Assembly: GCF_001613145.1 (NCBI RefSeq) | Contig: NZ_BDBU01000048.1 | Coordinates: 1-64,000, forward strand | DNA length: 64,000 bases | DNA from: Nocardia jejuensis NBRC 103114 | GTDB lineage: Bacteria; Actinomycetota; Actinomycetes; Mycobacteriales; Mycobacteriaceae | Direction: 5' to 3' | Part shown: positions 15,379-23,767 of the stretch, piece after piece | Numbering within the stretch: the first letter of the stretch is position 1 | How the letters are laid out: each line of letters begins with the position of its first letter | Notes under the pieces: model-generated | What the model was told of the DNA's origin: nothing | Databases searched by the model: none | What the model saw: the letters and a program-made list of their open reading frames with translations, nothing else | Program-made: the position numbers and the translations under genes

Positions 15379-16437
15379 TCAGCGCCCGCCCCAGCGCACC
15401 GCGGCGGCCGCGGCGAAATCACCCGCGTGGGCGAATCCGGCGAGCATCACCACCGATCCGGCCGGTACCCGACCCTCGTCCACGGCGCGATCGAAGGTGA
15501 CCGGAATGCCCGCGGCGAACAGGTTTCCGCACTCCTCGAAGGTGTCGGGATGCCGGTCCTGCGGCAGCATGAGCGCGTCCCGCCAGTTGCGCAGGAACGC
15601 CCGATTGGGCTGATTGGTGACCAGCAGATCGAGTCGATCGGACGGGACGCCGATCCGCTTGCACACCGTGTGCGCCACTTCGGGCACGATCCGGTTGCCG
15701 CGCTGCAGCACCTTGGCGATCTTGGATTCGGTGAAGCCGACGTGCATCTGGCCCGATCCCGCCTCCCAGTACTTGCGCGGCGGATCGGCGATCACCGTCA
15801 TCTGCCCGGCGAACTCCGGCAGATGCCGGGTCTCGATGTCCAGGATCGGCGACACACCGGACTTCACCAGCAGCCCCGCGCCCGCGCCGTCGCCGGGAAT
15901 GGCCGCCTGCGGCTTCCCGCGCACCTGCTCCTGCGTGAACACCTGACCGGCGACGTTCGAAATGGTCACGATGAGCGCGGATTTCGCGTCCGAACCGCGC
16001 ATGATCTGGCGGGCCAGCTTCATCCCGTGCACGAACGCCGCGCAGCCGCCGTTGTGCAGATCGATCAGCCACTCCGGCGAGATGCCCAGTCGCGCCGCGA
16101 CTTCCCCTCCGTTGCCGACGATGCCCGTCTCGGGCAACTGCGTGTGCACGATGAGAATATCGATGTCGCGCAGCACATCCCGGCCTTGACGCTCCAGGAT
16201 CGGGGCGACGGCCCGCTCGGCCATATCGGCGGCCGATTCACCCGCCGCGAGGTGATGGCGGAACTTCGGCGCCTTGAACATGATGTTCGAGGTCCGATCC
16301 TCCTCGGCCACGTACTGCGCGAAATAGTCTGCCGGAACGACGTTCTCGGGCAGGTATCCGGCCACGTCGATGAGGCTGATGTTCTCGGCGCCCGAATTCG
16401 TGCCCAGGTCCTCGGTGATGAAAGTTCCAGTGCTCAC
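15379..16437 (-). CDS. KAS III-like (FabH family) enzyme with altered active site
   Basis: A 352-aa thiolase-fold protein of the 3-oxoacyl-ACP synthase III family. The acylated Cys is present (HNGGCAAFVHG, Cys132) and the Asn of the triad is kept (ECGNLFAAGIP, Asn305). The position that is His in FabH (PHQAN) reads TNQPN here (Asn275). FabH relatives with non-standard triads often act as acyltransferases or couple unusual substrates, so decarboxylative condensation is not assured. The GTG start lies two bases after the upstream stop, and an ATG at 16448 overlapping that stop is also possible. It is the third gene of the ThDP operon. Confidence 0.85.
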   Translation of the reverse strand: MSTGTFITEDLGTNSGAENISLIDVAGYLPENVVPADYFAQYVAEEDRTSNIMFKAPKFRHHLAAGESAADMAERAVAPILERQGRDVLRDIDILIVHTQLPETGIVGNGGEVAARLGISPEWLIDLHNGGCAAFVHGMKLARQIMRGSDAKSALIVTISNVAGQVFTQEQVRGKPQAAIPGDGAGAGLLVKSGVSPILDIETRHLPEFAGQMTVIADPPRKYWEAGSGQMHVGFTESKIAKVLQRGNRIVPEVAHTVCKRIGVPSDRLDLLVTNQPNRAFLRNWRDALMLPQDRHPDTFEECGNLFAAGIPVTFDRAVDEGRVPAGSVVMLAGFAHAGDFAAAAAVRWGGR

Positions 16438-16439
16438 GG

Positions 16440-17162
16440 TCAGTCCATCCATTCCGGCTTGATCGGCTGCCCCGCGGAGTGACGGTGCTCGCAGATCGCC
16501 TTGAGATTGCGCAGTTCCAGCAGATGTCCGGCGGCGAAGAGATGCCAGAAGTCGCCCACCCACACCGGACGATCCGCGGGCGCGGATTCGGGGTGGCCGT
16601 TCTCGTCGTAGAAGGGGTGGTGGCAATTGGTCCACAGCACGACCGATCCCGGCTTGTTCAGCAGAGGCTGTGCGTCCACCACGCGCATCAGGTAGATCAT
16701 CCACAGGTGTTCGCCCTGGTCCCACGCGCAGTGATAGTCCACGGTGCGCGCGCCGGGATTGGCCTCGGTGCGGGTGTAGATACGCGTGTTCGACCCGATC
16801 CGATCGTCCGAGACCCACAGTCCGGGCTCGTCGGTCCGCTCGAATCCCCGCATGCTGTAGGTCCATTCACACAGGCTGCGAGTGTCGGCCAAGTATTCGT
16901 AGACCTCGTCCGGCGGCGCTGCCACGTACTCGTGGACGGTGCAGTACTCCCCGAAGATCTCATCGTGCGGATACACCGCGCGCGTCATGTCCAGCACCAT
17001 CGGCATGCCCTCCTTGAGGGACATGGTCTCGATGCGGTACACGCCCGGAACCTCGAGATGCGGCACCTCGATCGGCAGTGCCTTGTCGGTCGGCGCGGCT
17101 TGGTCGGTCGGCGCAGCCTGGTCGATCAGCACTGCCTGCTCGGCGTTGACAGTCTCGGTCAT
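16440..17162 (-). CDS. SRPBCC-fold protein (cyclase/aromatase-like)
   Basis: A 240-aa soluble protein with a START/SRPBCC-like core from about residue 75 (VHEYVAAPPDEVYEYLADTR, the usual beta1-alpha1 opening) to residue 180. SRPBCC proteins bind hydrophobic ligands, and some catalyse cyclisation or dehydration in polyketide pathways. The first 45 residues carry a short imperfect repeat (DQAAPTDQAAPTDKA). A HHPFYDENGH segment near residue 185 could bind metal. Its ATG overlaps the ThDP enzyme stop (ATGA), and its own stop lies two bases before the KAS III-like start, so its expression is locked to both partners. The family call is by pattern and the catalytic role is unknown. Confidence 0.65.
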   Translation of the reverse strand: MTETVNAEQAVLIDQAAPTDQAAPTDKALPIEVPHLEVPGVYRIETMSLKEGMPMVLDMTRAVYPHDEIFGEYCTVHEYVAAPPDEVYEYLADTRSLCEWTYSMRGFERTDEPGLWVSDDRIGSNTRIYTRTEANPGARTVDYHCAWDQGEHLWMIYLMRVVDAQPLLNKPGSVVLWTNCHHPFYDENGHPESAPADRPVWVGDFWHLFAAGHLLELRNLKAICEHRHSAGQPIKPEWMD

Positions 17163-18859
17163 GGTGCGGGCTCCTTCAGGAACGGTGCGAAAGGTGGTAC
17201 TTCGTCAGGGTCACAACGAATTTCGATGAAAGCCGGGCCCCGGATGGACAGCGCCTTGTCCAGCGCGAGTTCGAAATCGCCGAGGGTGCCCGCGGTCCAG
17301 GCGGGCAGTTCGGGGAACATCGCCGCGACTCCCGCCCCGATCTCGGCGGTGCGGAACCTGTTGAAGCTGTAGTCGCCGGAGTAGTACAGCTGCTCGCGGG
17401 TCACGCACATGGCGTGCGCGTTGTTGTTGAACACGACGAAGGTCACCGGCGCCTGATACTCGATGGCGGTGTGCACCTCGTGCCCGTGCATGAAATACGC
17501 ACCATCCCCGGCGATCACGACCGTGCGCCGATCGCGCCCCAGTGCCCCGCCGATCCCCGCGCCGAACGAGTAGCCCATGCCACCCATGCCGAGCGCGATC
17601 AGGAACCGTCCGCCGTCCGGCACCGGCAGGTGATGCACGACCGCCGCACCGGTGTTCCCCGCATCGGCGACCACGTCCGTCCCCGGCGCCAGCCGTGCGC
17701 CGAGTGCGCGCACCGCCTCGCGATACCGCACGCCGGGCCCGGTCGCGGGCGGCACGCTCAACTCCGGCAGTGCCGACCGGTTCCCTGGCACCGCACCGCA
17801 TCCCGGACGCGCGGTCCGCGCCGCGAGACCCAGCAGGGTAGCGCCGAGCGGCCCGGGGACCAGGGCGTGCACCGGAACGAAGGGGTCCTCGTTTCCCAGG
17901 TACACCAGCCGCGGGCACAGGGTCAGCGCATCGTCCAGACCCGCGCGCGCGGTCATCGGCAGCGCGGCCCCGGCCAGGACGATCAGCCCGGCATCGGCCA
18001 CCACCGCGGGCGCGTGCGGATGCCCCATGATCCCGATCACCCCCGCGAAGCGCGGATTGCGGTTCGGGAAAACGTCTTTGGCGTCCGGCGTCACCAGCAC
18101 CGTGGCGTCGAGCGCCACCGCCAGTGCGCCGAGTTCGGTGCGCGCGTCGGCCCGGGCGATCTCGGGGCCCGCGATGATCACCGCGGGCCCGTGCCCGGAC
18201 GCGGAGGCGAGAATCTCGACCGCCGCCTCCGGCACCGCGTCGGCGCACCCCGAAGTCCCGGCGGCCCGCCCCGGAGAACCCGCGGCCCGCTCCGGGAACA
18301 CAGCCGGCCGTTCGCTCTCCAGCACCACCGCGGCCTGCACATCCTTGGGCAGCAGCAGCACCGCCGGTCCTCCGGACAACGCCGCCGCGATGGCCTCGTC
18401 CAGCACCCGCGCGACGTCCTGCGCCCGAGTCACTTTCGCGCAGTACACCGACACCGACCGGAAGATCGCCTCGGCGTCGAGGCGCCCGATCCCGCCGCTG
18501 GTGTCCTGGAACGCGCCCCGCCCCTCGACTCCGGTCGGGGCCTGCCCGACCAGCGCCAGCACGGGAATTCGGGAGTCGTACGACTCCCCCAGCGCGGCAA
18601 GCAGATTCAGCGCCCCGCCGCCGGAGGTGGCCATGACCACCCCGAGCCGATCGGTGGCCCGGGCATAGCCGTCCGCCATGGTGGCGGCGCCGAATTCATG
18701 CTTGGCCACGATCCCGGTCAGGGGCCTGACGCTGCGGTGCACGGCGTCGTAGAGGTCTTCGATATTCGCCCCGCCGACGCCGAACACATGGTCGGTGTAC
18801 GCAGCGATCCGCCTGACGATGACGTCGGCGACAGTCGTGGAGACTGCACGATCGGACAC
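17159..18859 (-). CDS. thiamine diphosphate-dependent enzyme (acetolactate synthase-like)
   Basis: A 566-aa three-domain ThDP enzyme. The N-terminal PYR domain has the cofactor-activating Glu55 in KHEFGAATMADGYAR and GVGG near residue 28. The C-terminal PP domain has GDGAYFMHGHE, ending in VFNNN, the GDG-(x)n-NN ThDP/Mg motif. It should decarboxylate a 2-keto acid and transfer the carbanion to an acceptor, or simply release an aldehyde. The GTG at 18859 sits behind a very strong GGGGGG site, and an upstream start at 18934 is less likely. It is the first gene of a five-gene operon with SRPBCC, KAS III-like, aminotransferase and OhrR genes. Being unaccompanied by a regulatory subunit, it is unlikely to be the branched-chain acetolactate synthase. 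Confidence 0.85.
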   Translation of the reverse strand: MSDRAVSTTVADVIVRRIAAYTDHVFGVGGANIEDLYDAVHRSVRPLTGIVAKHEFGAATMADGYARATDRLGVVMATSGGGALNLLAALGESYDSRIPVLALVGQAPTGVEGRGAFQDTSGGIGRLDAEAIFRSVSVYCAKVTRAQDVARVLDEAIAAALSGGPAVLLLPKDVQAAVVLESERPAVFPERAAGSPGRAAGTSGCADAVPEAAVEILASASGHGPAVIIAGPEIARADARTELGALAVALDATVLVTPDAKDVFPNRNPRFAGVIGIMGHPHAPAVVADAGLIVLAGAALPMTARAGLDDALTLCPRLVYLGNEDPFVPVHALVPGPLGATLLGLAARTARPGCGAVPGNRSALPELSVPPATGPGVRYREAVRALGARLAPGTDVVADAGNTGAAVVHHLPVPDGGRFLIALGMGGMGYSFGAGIGGALGRDRRTVVIAGDGAYFMHGHEVHTAIEYQAPVTFVVFNNNAHAMCVTREQLYYSGDYSFNRFRTAEIGAGVAAMFPELPAWTAGTLGDFELALDKALSIRGPAFIEIRCDPDEVPPFAPFLKEPAP

Positions 18860-19271
18860 GTTCCCCCCGTTCTCGAAAGACTTCCGTGAACTGCATTGCG
18901 TGCGATACATCGTCCACAAGGTATCTTCGCTCATCGGTCCTCAGCAATGTGTCACGGATCACAGAGTTGCTTGAAATGCACTGGGGTACAAGGCACTTGG
19001 ATACGCGCCAGCCCCGCCGTGGACAGCGGGTCCGGAGCCCGCGCTCGATGGCGGAACCACCGAACGGGCACCCGGAGAGCTACCGGTCCACGATCAACTC
19101 AGCTGTAATTACGAGACAGCCGCGAACCTGGTTCACCGACCCCGGAGCGAATCGAGGGCGACCGCGACAGCCGGTGAGTGTGGGGGATGGCGGCGCTGGG
19201 CATTGCGGCCATATCCTCGGGCATCGGGAGCCCATGCGGCGCTCGAACCCTCCCGCCGTGAAAGGGCTTGA
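18860..19271. other. 412-bp divergent intergenic region
   Basis: This region separates the ThDP operon (minus) from the MFS/amidohydrolase pair (plus) and should hold both promoters. I see a Crp-like palindrome at 18948-18963 and nothing else convincing. A short open frame on the minus strand (to 18934) extends the ThDP gene but lacks a ribosome site. Confidence 0.5.
18948..18963. promoter_or_regulatory. Crp-like binding site
   Basis: TGTGTCACGGATCACA differs by one base from the actinobacterial Crp consensus TGTGA-N6-TCACA. It lies 89 bp upstream of the ThDP start and about 310 bp upstream of the MFS start, so it could control the biosynthetic operon. This is a motif match only. Confidence 0.4.
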
Positions 19272-20504
19272 ATGCCACGCACCACCCGGATCACCATCGC
19301 GCTGCTGTTCGCGGCCTGGGTGGTCGACTACATCGACCGCACCGTGATCAATTTCGCGCTGCCGTCCATCGGTGCGGATCTCGATCTCGATCATGCGCAG
19401 CAGGGCCTGCTGGTGTCGGTGTTCTTCATCGCGTACGCGGCCGCGCAGGTACCGGGCGGATTGCTCGCCGACCGCTACGGTGCGCTGCGGGTCGCGATGG
19501 TCGGCTTGCTCGCCTGGTCGGTATTCACGGGGCTGACCGCCATCGCCTGGTCGTTCTCCGTTCTGCTGGCCATGCGCTTCCTGTTCGGTCTGGTGCAGGG
19601 CGTCTTCCCGACCGCGGCGCTCAAGGCGCTGGCCGAACGCTCGCTGCCCGATCAACGCACCACGGCGACCGGCTGGGTGAACACCTCCAATGCCGCCGGA
19701 CTGCTTTTCGCGGCCCTGATCGCCGGAGCCCTGCTGCCCACGCTGGGTTGGCGGGCCATGTTCGCGATCATCTCGGTCCTGGGCGTGGCGATCATCGTCG
19801 CGTGGCGGCGCTGGATGCCCGAACCGCTGCCGCAGCACCTGATTCCCGCCGAGGCGGTCCGCCCGCCCGCCGAGCGCCGGGCGGTGCTGTTCTCCCCCGC
19901 GCTGGTGGGCTTCGCCTTCATCTTCTTCGGATACGACGTGCTGGTGTGGGGCGTGACCGCCTGGACCCCCACCTACCTGCACGAGGAGCACGGCATCTCG
20001 ATGACGGCGATCGCGCTGAGCGCGGTGCCGACCACCCTGGCCGCCGCCACCGGCGTCATGATCGGCGCGCGGATCTCGGACCGGCTCGGCGGCCGCCCGG
20101 CGGTGATCGTGGTGCCTGCGATGGCTTTCACCGCGGTGATGCTCCTGATCCTGCCGCACCTGAGCTTCCCGTTCTTCGTGCTGGTGGGCACGGTGATGAG
20201 TTTCGTCGCCGGGCTGGGCTACATGCCCGCGTTCGCGGTTCCGCTGCGCGCGCTGCCCAGCGCCTACATGGGCGCGGCCTCGGCGGTGATCATTTTCGGC
20301 GGCCAGCTGGCCGGAGTGATCAGCCCGCTCGTGTTCGGCATCGTCGTCGATCACTTCTCCTACACGGCGGCTTTCGCCGTCACCGCGATCGGTCCGCTGC
20401 TGGCCGTCGCCGCCTCCACGCTGGTGCCGCAGACCGCCGAGGCGTTCTGGGCCTCGGTGTCGGCGCGCACCCCGTCGCCCGTCCCCTCGAAGGAGGTCCT
20501 GTGA
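19272..20504 (+). CDS. major facilitator superfamily transporter
   Basis: A 410-aa inner-membrane protein with 12 predicted helices. The first helix ends in WVVDYIDRTVINFALP, typical of the anion:cation symporter (ACS) group, and the A-motif-like loop DRYGALR follows helix 2. The second half begins near residue 210. It is co-transcribed with the M20 amidohydrolase, whose start overlaps its stop, and divergent from the ThDP operon. The pair may import an N-acyl compound and hydrolyse it, or export the product of the neighbouring operon. The family includes both uptake and efflux, so direction is open. Confidence 0.9.
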   Translation: MPRTTRITIALLFAAWVVDYIDRTVINFALPSIGADLDLDHAQQGLLVSVFFIAYAAAQVPGGLLADRYGALRVAMVGLLAWSVFTGLTAIAWSFSVLLAMRFLFGLVQGVFPTAALKALAERSLPDQRTTATGWVNTSNAAGLLFAALIAGALLPTLGWRAMFAIISVLGVAIIVAWRRWMPEPLPQHLIPAEAVRPPAERRAVLFSPALVGFAFIFFGYDVLVWGVTAWTPTYLHEEHGISMTAIALSAVPTTLAAATGVMIGARISDRLGGRPAVIVVPAMAFTAVMLLILPHLSFPFFVLVGTVMSFVAGLGYMPAFAVPLRALPSAYMGAASAVIIFGGQLAGVISPLVFGIVVDHFSYTAAFAVTAIGPLLAVAASTLVPQTAEAFWASVSARTPSPVPSKEVL

Positions 20505-21724
20505 TGACCGATCCGACCACGCTCGCCGAGCACTGGCAGCAGATATACCGCCACCTGCATGCGCATCCGGAACTGTCCGGGGCCGAACACGATACGGCCG
20601 GACTGGTCGCGGACGAGCTGCGGGCGCTGCCCGGCTGGGAGGTCACCGAACGGATCGGCGGCACCGGGGTGGTGGGCGTCCTGCACAGCGGTCCCGGCCC
20701 GGTGATCTGGTTGCGCGCCGATATGGACGCGCTGCCGGTGCGGGAGGAGACCGGCCTGGACTACGCCTCGCGGGTGCCCGGCGTCATGCACGCCTGCGGT
20801 CACGACATCCATGTCACCGCACTGCTGGGCGCGTGCGCGGAACTGTCGGCGAATCGGCTGCCGGGCACCGTGGTCGCGGTGTTCCAGCCCGCCGAGGAGA
20901 ACGGCGCGGGCGCGCAGGGCATGATCGAGGACGGCATCCTGGATCGATTCCCGCGACCGCGGATCGTGCTGGGCCAGCACGTGGGTCCGATGCCCGCGGG
21001 ACTGGTGGTCAGCAAGCCCGGCACGCTGATGGCCGCCTCCGATTCGGTCCGGATCACCTTCACCGGCCGCGGCGGCCATGCGTCGCAACCACATACGGCC
21101 GTCGATCCGCTGCTGATGGCCGCGACGCTGGTGGTGCGCCTGCAGGCGCTGTCCGCCCGCCAGGCCGCGCACGCCTCCTCCCCGGTGCTGACCGCCGGCG
21201 CCCTGCACGCGGGCACCCGGCCGAACATCATCGCCGAGACCTCCGAGGTATTGCTGAGCCTGCGCACCTTCAGCGACAGCTCGCGCGCGGCCATGATCGA
21301 GGACATCCGCCGCCTGGTGGCGTCCGAGGCCGCCGGAGCCGGCGCGCCCAAGGACCCGGAAGTCGAGTTCTACGACCACTTCCCGGTCACGGTGAACACC
21401 CCCGGCGATACCGAACGCGTGATGGCGGACCTGACGGCCGCCGGTGTTCCGGTCTTCCCGCTCGCCAATCCCATCACCGGCAGTGAGGATTTCGGCGCGT
21501 TCGCCACCGCCGCGGGATGCCCGTCGGTCTTCTGGCACATCGGCGGGATCGACCTGGCCACCTTCACCGAAGCCGACCAGCAGCAGATGCTCGCCGAGGG
21601 CTCCCTCCCGGCGCACCTGCCCTCGAACCACTCCCCGCTGTTCGCGCCCGAGCCCGGGCAGACCGTCCCCGCCGCCATCGCGGCGATGGTCGCGGCCGCC
21701 CGGGCCGAACTCGCCAGGGAGTAG
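20504..21724 (+). CDS. M20 family amidohydrolase (hippurate/N-acyl amino acid hydrolase-like)
   Basis: A 406-aa metallo-hydrolase of the M20D group, which cuts the amide of N-acyl amino acids or similar conjugates. Metal ligands are visible in HACGHDIHV near residue 95, PAEENGAG near residue 130 and GQHVGPM near residue 160, with the dimerisation domain starting at FTGRGGHASQPH. The ATG at 20504 shares one base with the MFS stop and has a near-perfect AAGGAGG site. No signal peptide is present, so it acts in the cytosol. In this context it could release an amine or amino acid from a masked precursor. Confidence 0.9.
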   Translation: MTDPTTLAEHWQQIYRHLHAHPELSGAEHDTAGLVADELRALPGWEVTERIGGTGVVGVLHSGPGPVIWLRADMDALPVREETGLDYASRVPGVMHACGHDIHVTALLGACAELSANRLPGTVVAVFQPAEENGAGAQGMIEDGILDRFPRPRIVLGQHVGPMPAGLVVSKPGTLMAASDSVRITFTGRGGHASQPHTAVDPLLMAATLVVRLQALSARQAAHASSPVLTAGALHAGTRPNIIAETSEVLLSLRTFSDSSRAAMIEDIRRLVASEAAGAGAPKDPEVEFYDHFPVTVNTPGDTERVMADLTAAGVPVFPLANPITGSEDFGAFATAAGCPSVFWHIGGIDLATFTEADQQQMLAEGSLPAHLPSNHSPLFAPEPGQTVPAAIAAMVAAARAELARE

Positions 21725-21740
21725 GACCCGCTCGACGCCG

Positions 21741-22865
21741 CTATTGGTCGAACGCTATGTCGAGATCATCCGATTCCGGGAGCGTCTGACACGCCAGCGT
21801 CAGCCCGGCCGCCAACTCCTCCTCGATCAGCGACTCGTTCATCAACATTCGTGTCCGGCCCTGCCGGACCCGGCACACACAGGTGCCGCACGCCGACTCG
21901 CGGCAGACGTACGGCGCGTCTATTCCGTGGTCGAGGAGCACATCGAGCAGCTTCTCGCCCCTGGGCCAGGCCAGCGTGTGCGCCTGTCCGTCGATCTCGA
22001 CCCGCACCGTCGCGGTGTCGGCGGACGGCCGGACCGGCGCCGGCACCACGGCAAGCGGTGCGGCGGTCACCCCCACCGGACCAGGAGCCAACCCCACCGC
22101 CGACCCGCCGACCGCCGGGGCGAGCACCACCGCCGCGTGCCGCTCGAACGGATTGTCCGTCAGCGAGCGGTACTCCTCCTGGCGGATCGCTCGCCCGGAG
22201 ATCCGCAGCTGCCCGAGCCCCTGCGTGACCACCGTCGCGAATCCCGCCGGGCCGCACAGATACACGTCGTGACCGCGATACGGCCGCGCCCAGGTGCTCA
22301 CTCCGCGCGCCGTCGGCAGTCCCCGCTCGGCCTCGAGCCAGTGCGTGACCGTGAGCCGGCGCGGATAGCGCCGCACCAACTCCCGCAGCTGCGGCCCGAA
22401 GACGATGGACTGCCGATCCCGGTTGGCGTACAGCAGCACCACCTTCCGGCGGCCGACGGCCAGCGCCGATTTGAGAATCGACATGATCGGCGTGATCCCG
22501 CTGCCCGCCGCGCACAGCAGCAGATCCCGGTTCCAGTCGCGCGGCACGAAGTTCCCCGCCGGCTCCAGAACCGTGAGCTCGGAACCCGCGGTCACGTTGT
22601 CGCACAACCAGTTCGAGGCATACCCGCCGGGCGTCCGCTTCACGGTGACCGTCGCCCGCTCCGCACAGTGCGGACTGCTGCTGAGCGAGTAGCACCGCGC
22701 CACCGACCCGGTTTCCGCGCTGGGAACCCGAATCGTCAGGAACTGCCCGGGTGAGTAGTCGAATCTGCGTCGAAGTTCGGCCGGGATCTCGAAGATCAGC
22801 GAGACCGCCTCCGCGGTCTCGCTGACGACCTCGCGCACCTCGAGCCGATGGGCTCGTGCGTTCAT
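21741..22865 (-). CDS. PaaE/KshB-type oxidoreductase with C-terminal 2Fe-2S domain
   Basis: A 374-aa electron-transfer reductase. It has an FAD domain (RCYSLSSSP, the RxYS motif, near residue 57), an NAD domain (CAAGSGITPIMSIL near residue 115) and a plant-type 2Fe-2S ferredoxin domain near the end (CRESACGTCVC, then LACQT). A Pro/Ala/Val-rich linker of about 45 residues joins the NAD and ferredoxin parts. Such reductases feed electrons to oxygenases, for example KshA or alkane and phenylacetyl-CoA oxygenases. The ATG overlaps the SDR stop (ATGA), making it the last gene of the PF10118/BVMO operon. The partner oxygenase is most simply one of the two PF10118 proteins (inference). Confidence 0.92.
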   Translation of the reverse strand: MNARAHRLEVREVVSETAEAVSLIFEIPAELRRRFDYSPGQFLTIRVPSAETGSVARCYSLSSSPHCAERATVTVKRTPGGYASNWLCDNVTAGSELTVLEPAGNFVPRDWNRDLLLCAAGSGITPIMSILKSALAVGRRKVVLLYANRDRQSIVFGPQLRELVRRYPRRLTVTHWLEAERGLPTARGVSTWARPYRGHDVYLCGPAGFATVVTQGLGQLRISGRAIRQEEYRSLTDNPFERHAAVVLAPAVGGSAVGLAPGPVGVTAAPLAVVPAPVRPSADTATVRVEIDGQAHTLAWPRGEKLLDVLLDHGIDAPYVCRESACGTCVCRVRQGRTRMLMNESLIEEELAAGLTLACQTLPESDDLDIAFDQ

Positions 22866-23767
22866 CCGGCGCCCCCTCCCGCGGCGGCCCGCTTCAGCAG
22901 CCAGGCCCCGGCCGATTCGAGACGCTCGGTCGAGAGCGGTTGCGTGATACGGCGATTGACGCCCGGTGCGATCCGCAGCATGAAGTACCCCAGCCACGCC
23001 TCGGCGCGCACCGGCACCACCGCCAGGTCGTACCGCACCGCCCGCACCACCGCGCGCGCCACCAGGTCCGGGCTCAGCGGTGAGAACGGCAGCTGCGCGG
23101 CGAGTTCCTGTACCTGCCTGGCGATCTGCTTACCGCGCTCGATCAGCTCGGGGTCCACGCCGACGGTGGTGGCGTGCTCACCGATATCGGTATTGATCAC
23201 CCCCGGGCAGATCGCGCTGACTCCCACGCCCTTGGGCGCGAGTTCGAGCCGCAGGCATTCGGTGAGCATCTTCACCCCGGCCTTGGACACCGAATACGCC
23301 GACATCACCGGAGTCGGGGTGAAGGCCGCGGCCGAGGCGATGTTCACGATGTGCCCGCGCTTGCCCTCCTCGATCATCTGCCGCCCGAAGACCCGGCAGC
23401 CGTTCACGACGCCGAGCAGGTTGACCGCGAGCTGCTTGTCCCAGTCACGCGGCTCCAGATCCAGAAAGGCTCCGCTGACCAGGATTCCGGCGTTGTTGAC
23501 CAGGACGTCCGGCACACCGTGATCCGCGTGCACGTCCCGGGCGAACCCGTCCCAGGCCACCGGATCGGTGACGTCGAGCTGCACGGCCACGGCCCGGCGC
23601 CCCTTCGCCGAGATCATGGCGACGGTGGACAGCGCAGCGTCCTTGTCGATATCGGAGACCACCACCAGGGCTCCCATACCGGCGAACCGCAGTGCGACCG
23701 CGCGCCCGATGCCGCTGCCCGCGCCGGTGACCACCACCAGCTTCGGATCAATGTTGTTGAGCTTCAC
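22862..23767 (-). CDS. short-chain dehydrogenase/reductase
   Basis: A 301-aa classical SDR. The NAD(P) motif is TGAGSGIG near residue 16, the structural motif NNAG near residue 90, and the catalytic set S...YSVSK (SAYSVSKAG) near residue 155. The Asp in VVSDID after the second strand favours NAD over NADP. A C-terminal extension of about 60 residues with basic and hydrophobic stretches may touch the membrane. It probably oxidises an alcohol to a ketone or the reverse, next to a Baeyer-Villiger enzyme. The GTG at 23767 overlaps the end of the monooxygenase gene by 20 bp. Confidence 0.9.
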   Translation of the reverse strand: MKLNNIDPKLVVVTGAGSGIGRAVALRFAGMGALVVVSDIDKDAALSTVAMISAKGRRAVAVQLDVTDPVAWDGFARDVHADHGVPDVLVNNAGILVSGAFLDLEPRDWDKQLAVNLLGVVNGCRVFGRQMIEEGKRGHIVNIASAAAFTPTPVMSAYSVSKAGVKMLTECLRLELAPKGVGVSAICPGVINTDIGEHATTVGVDPELIERGKQIARQVQELAAQLPFSPLSPDLVARAVVRAVRYDLAVVPVRAEAWLGYFMLRIAPGVNRRITQPLSTERLESAGAWLLKRAAAGGGAG

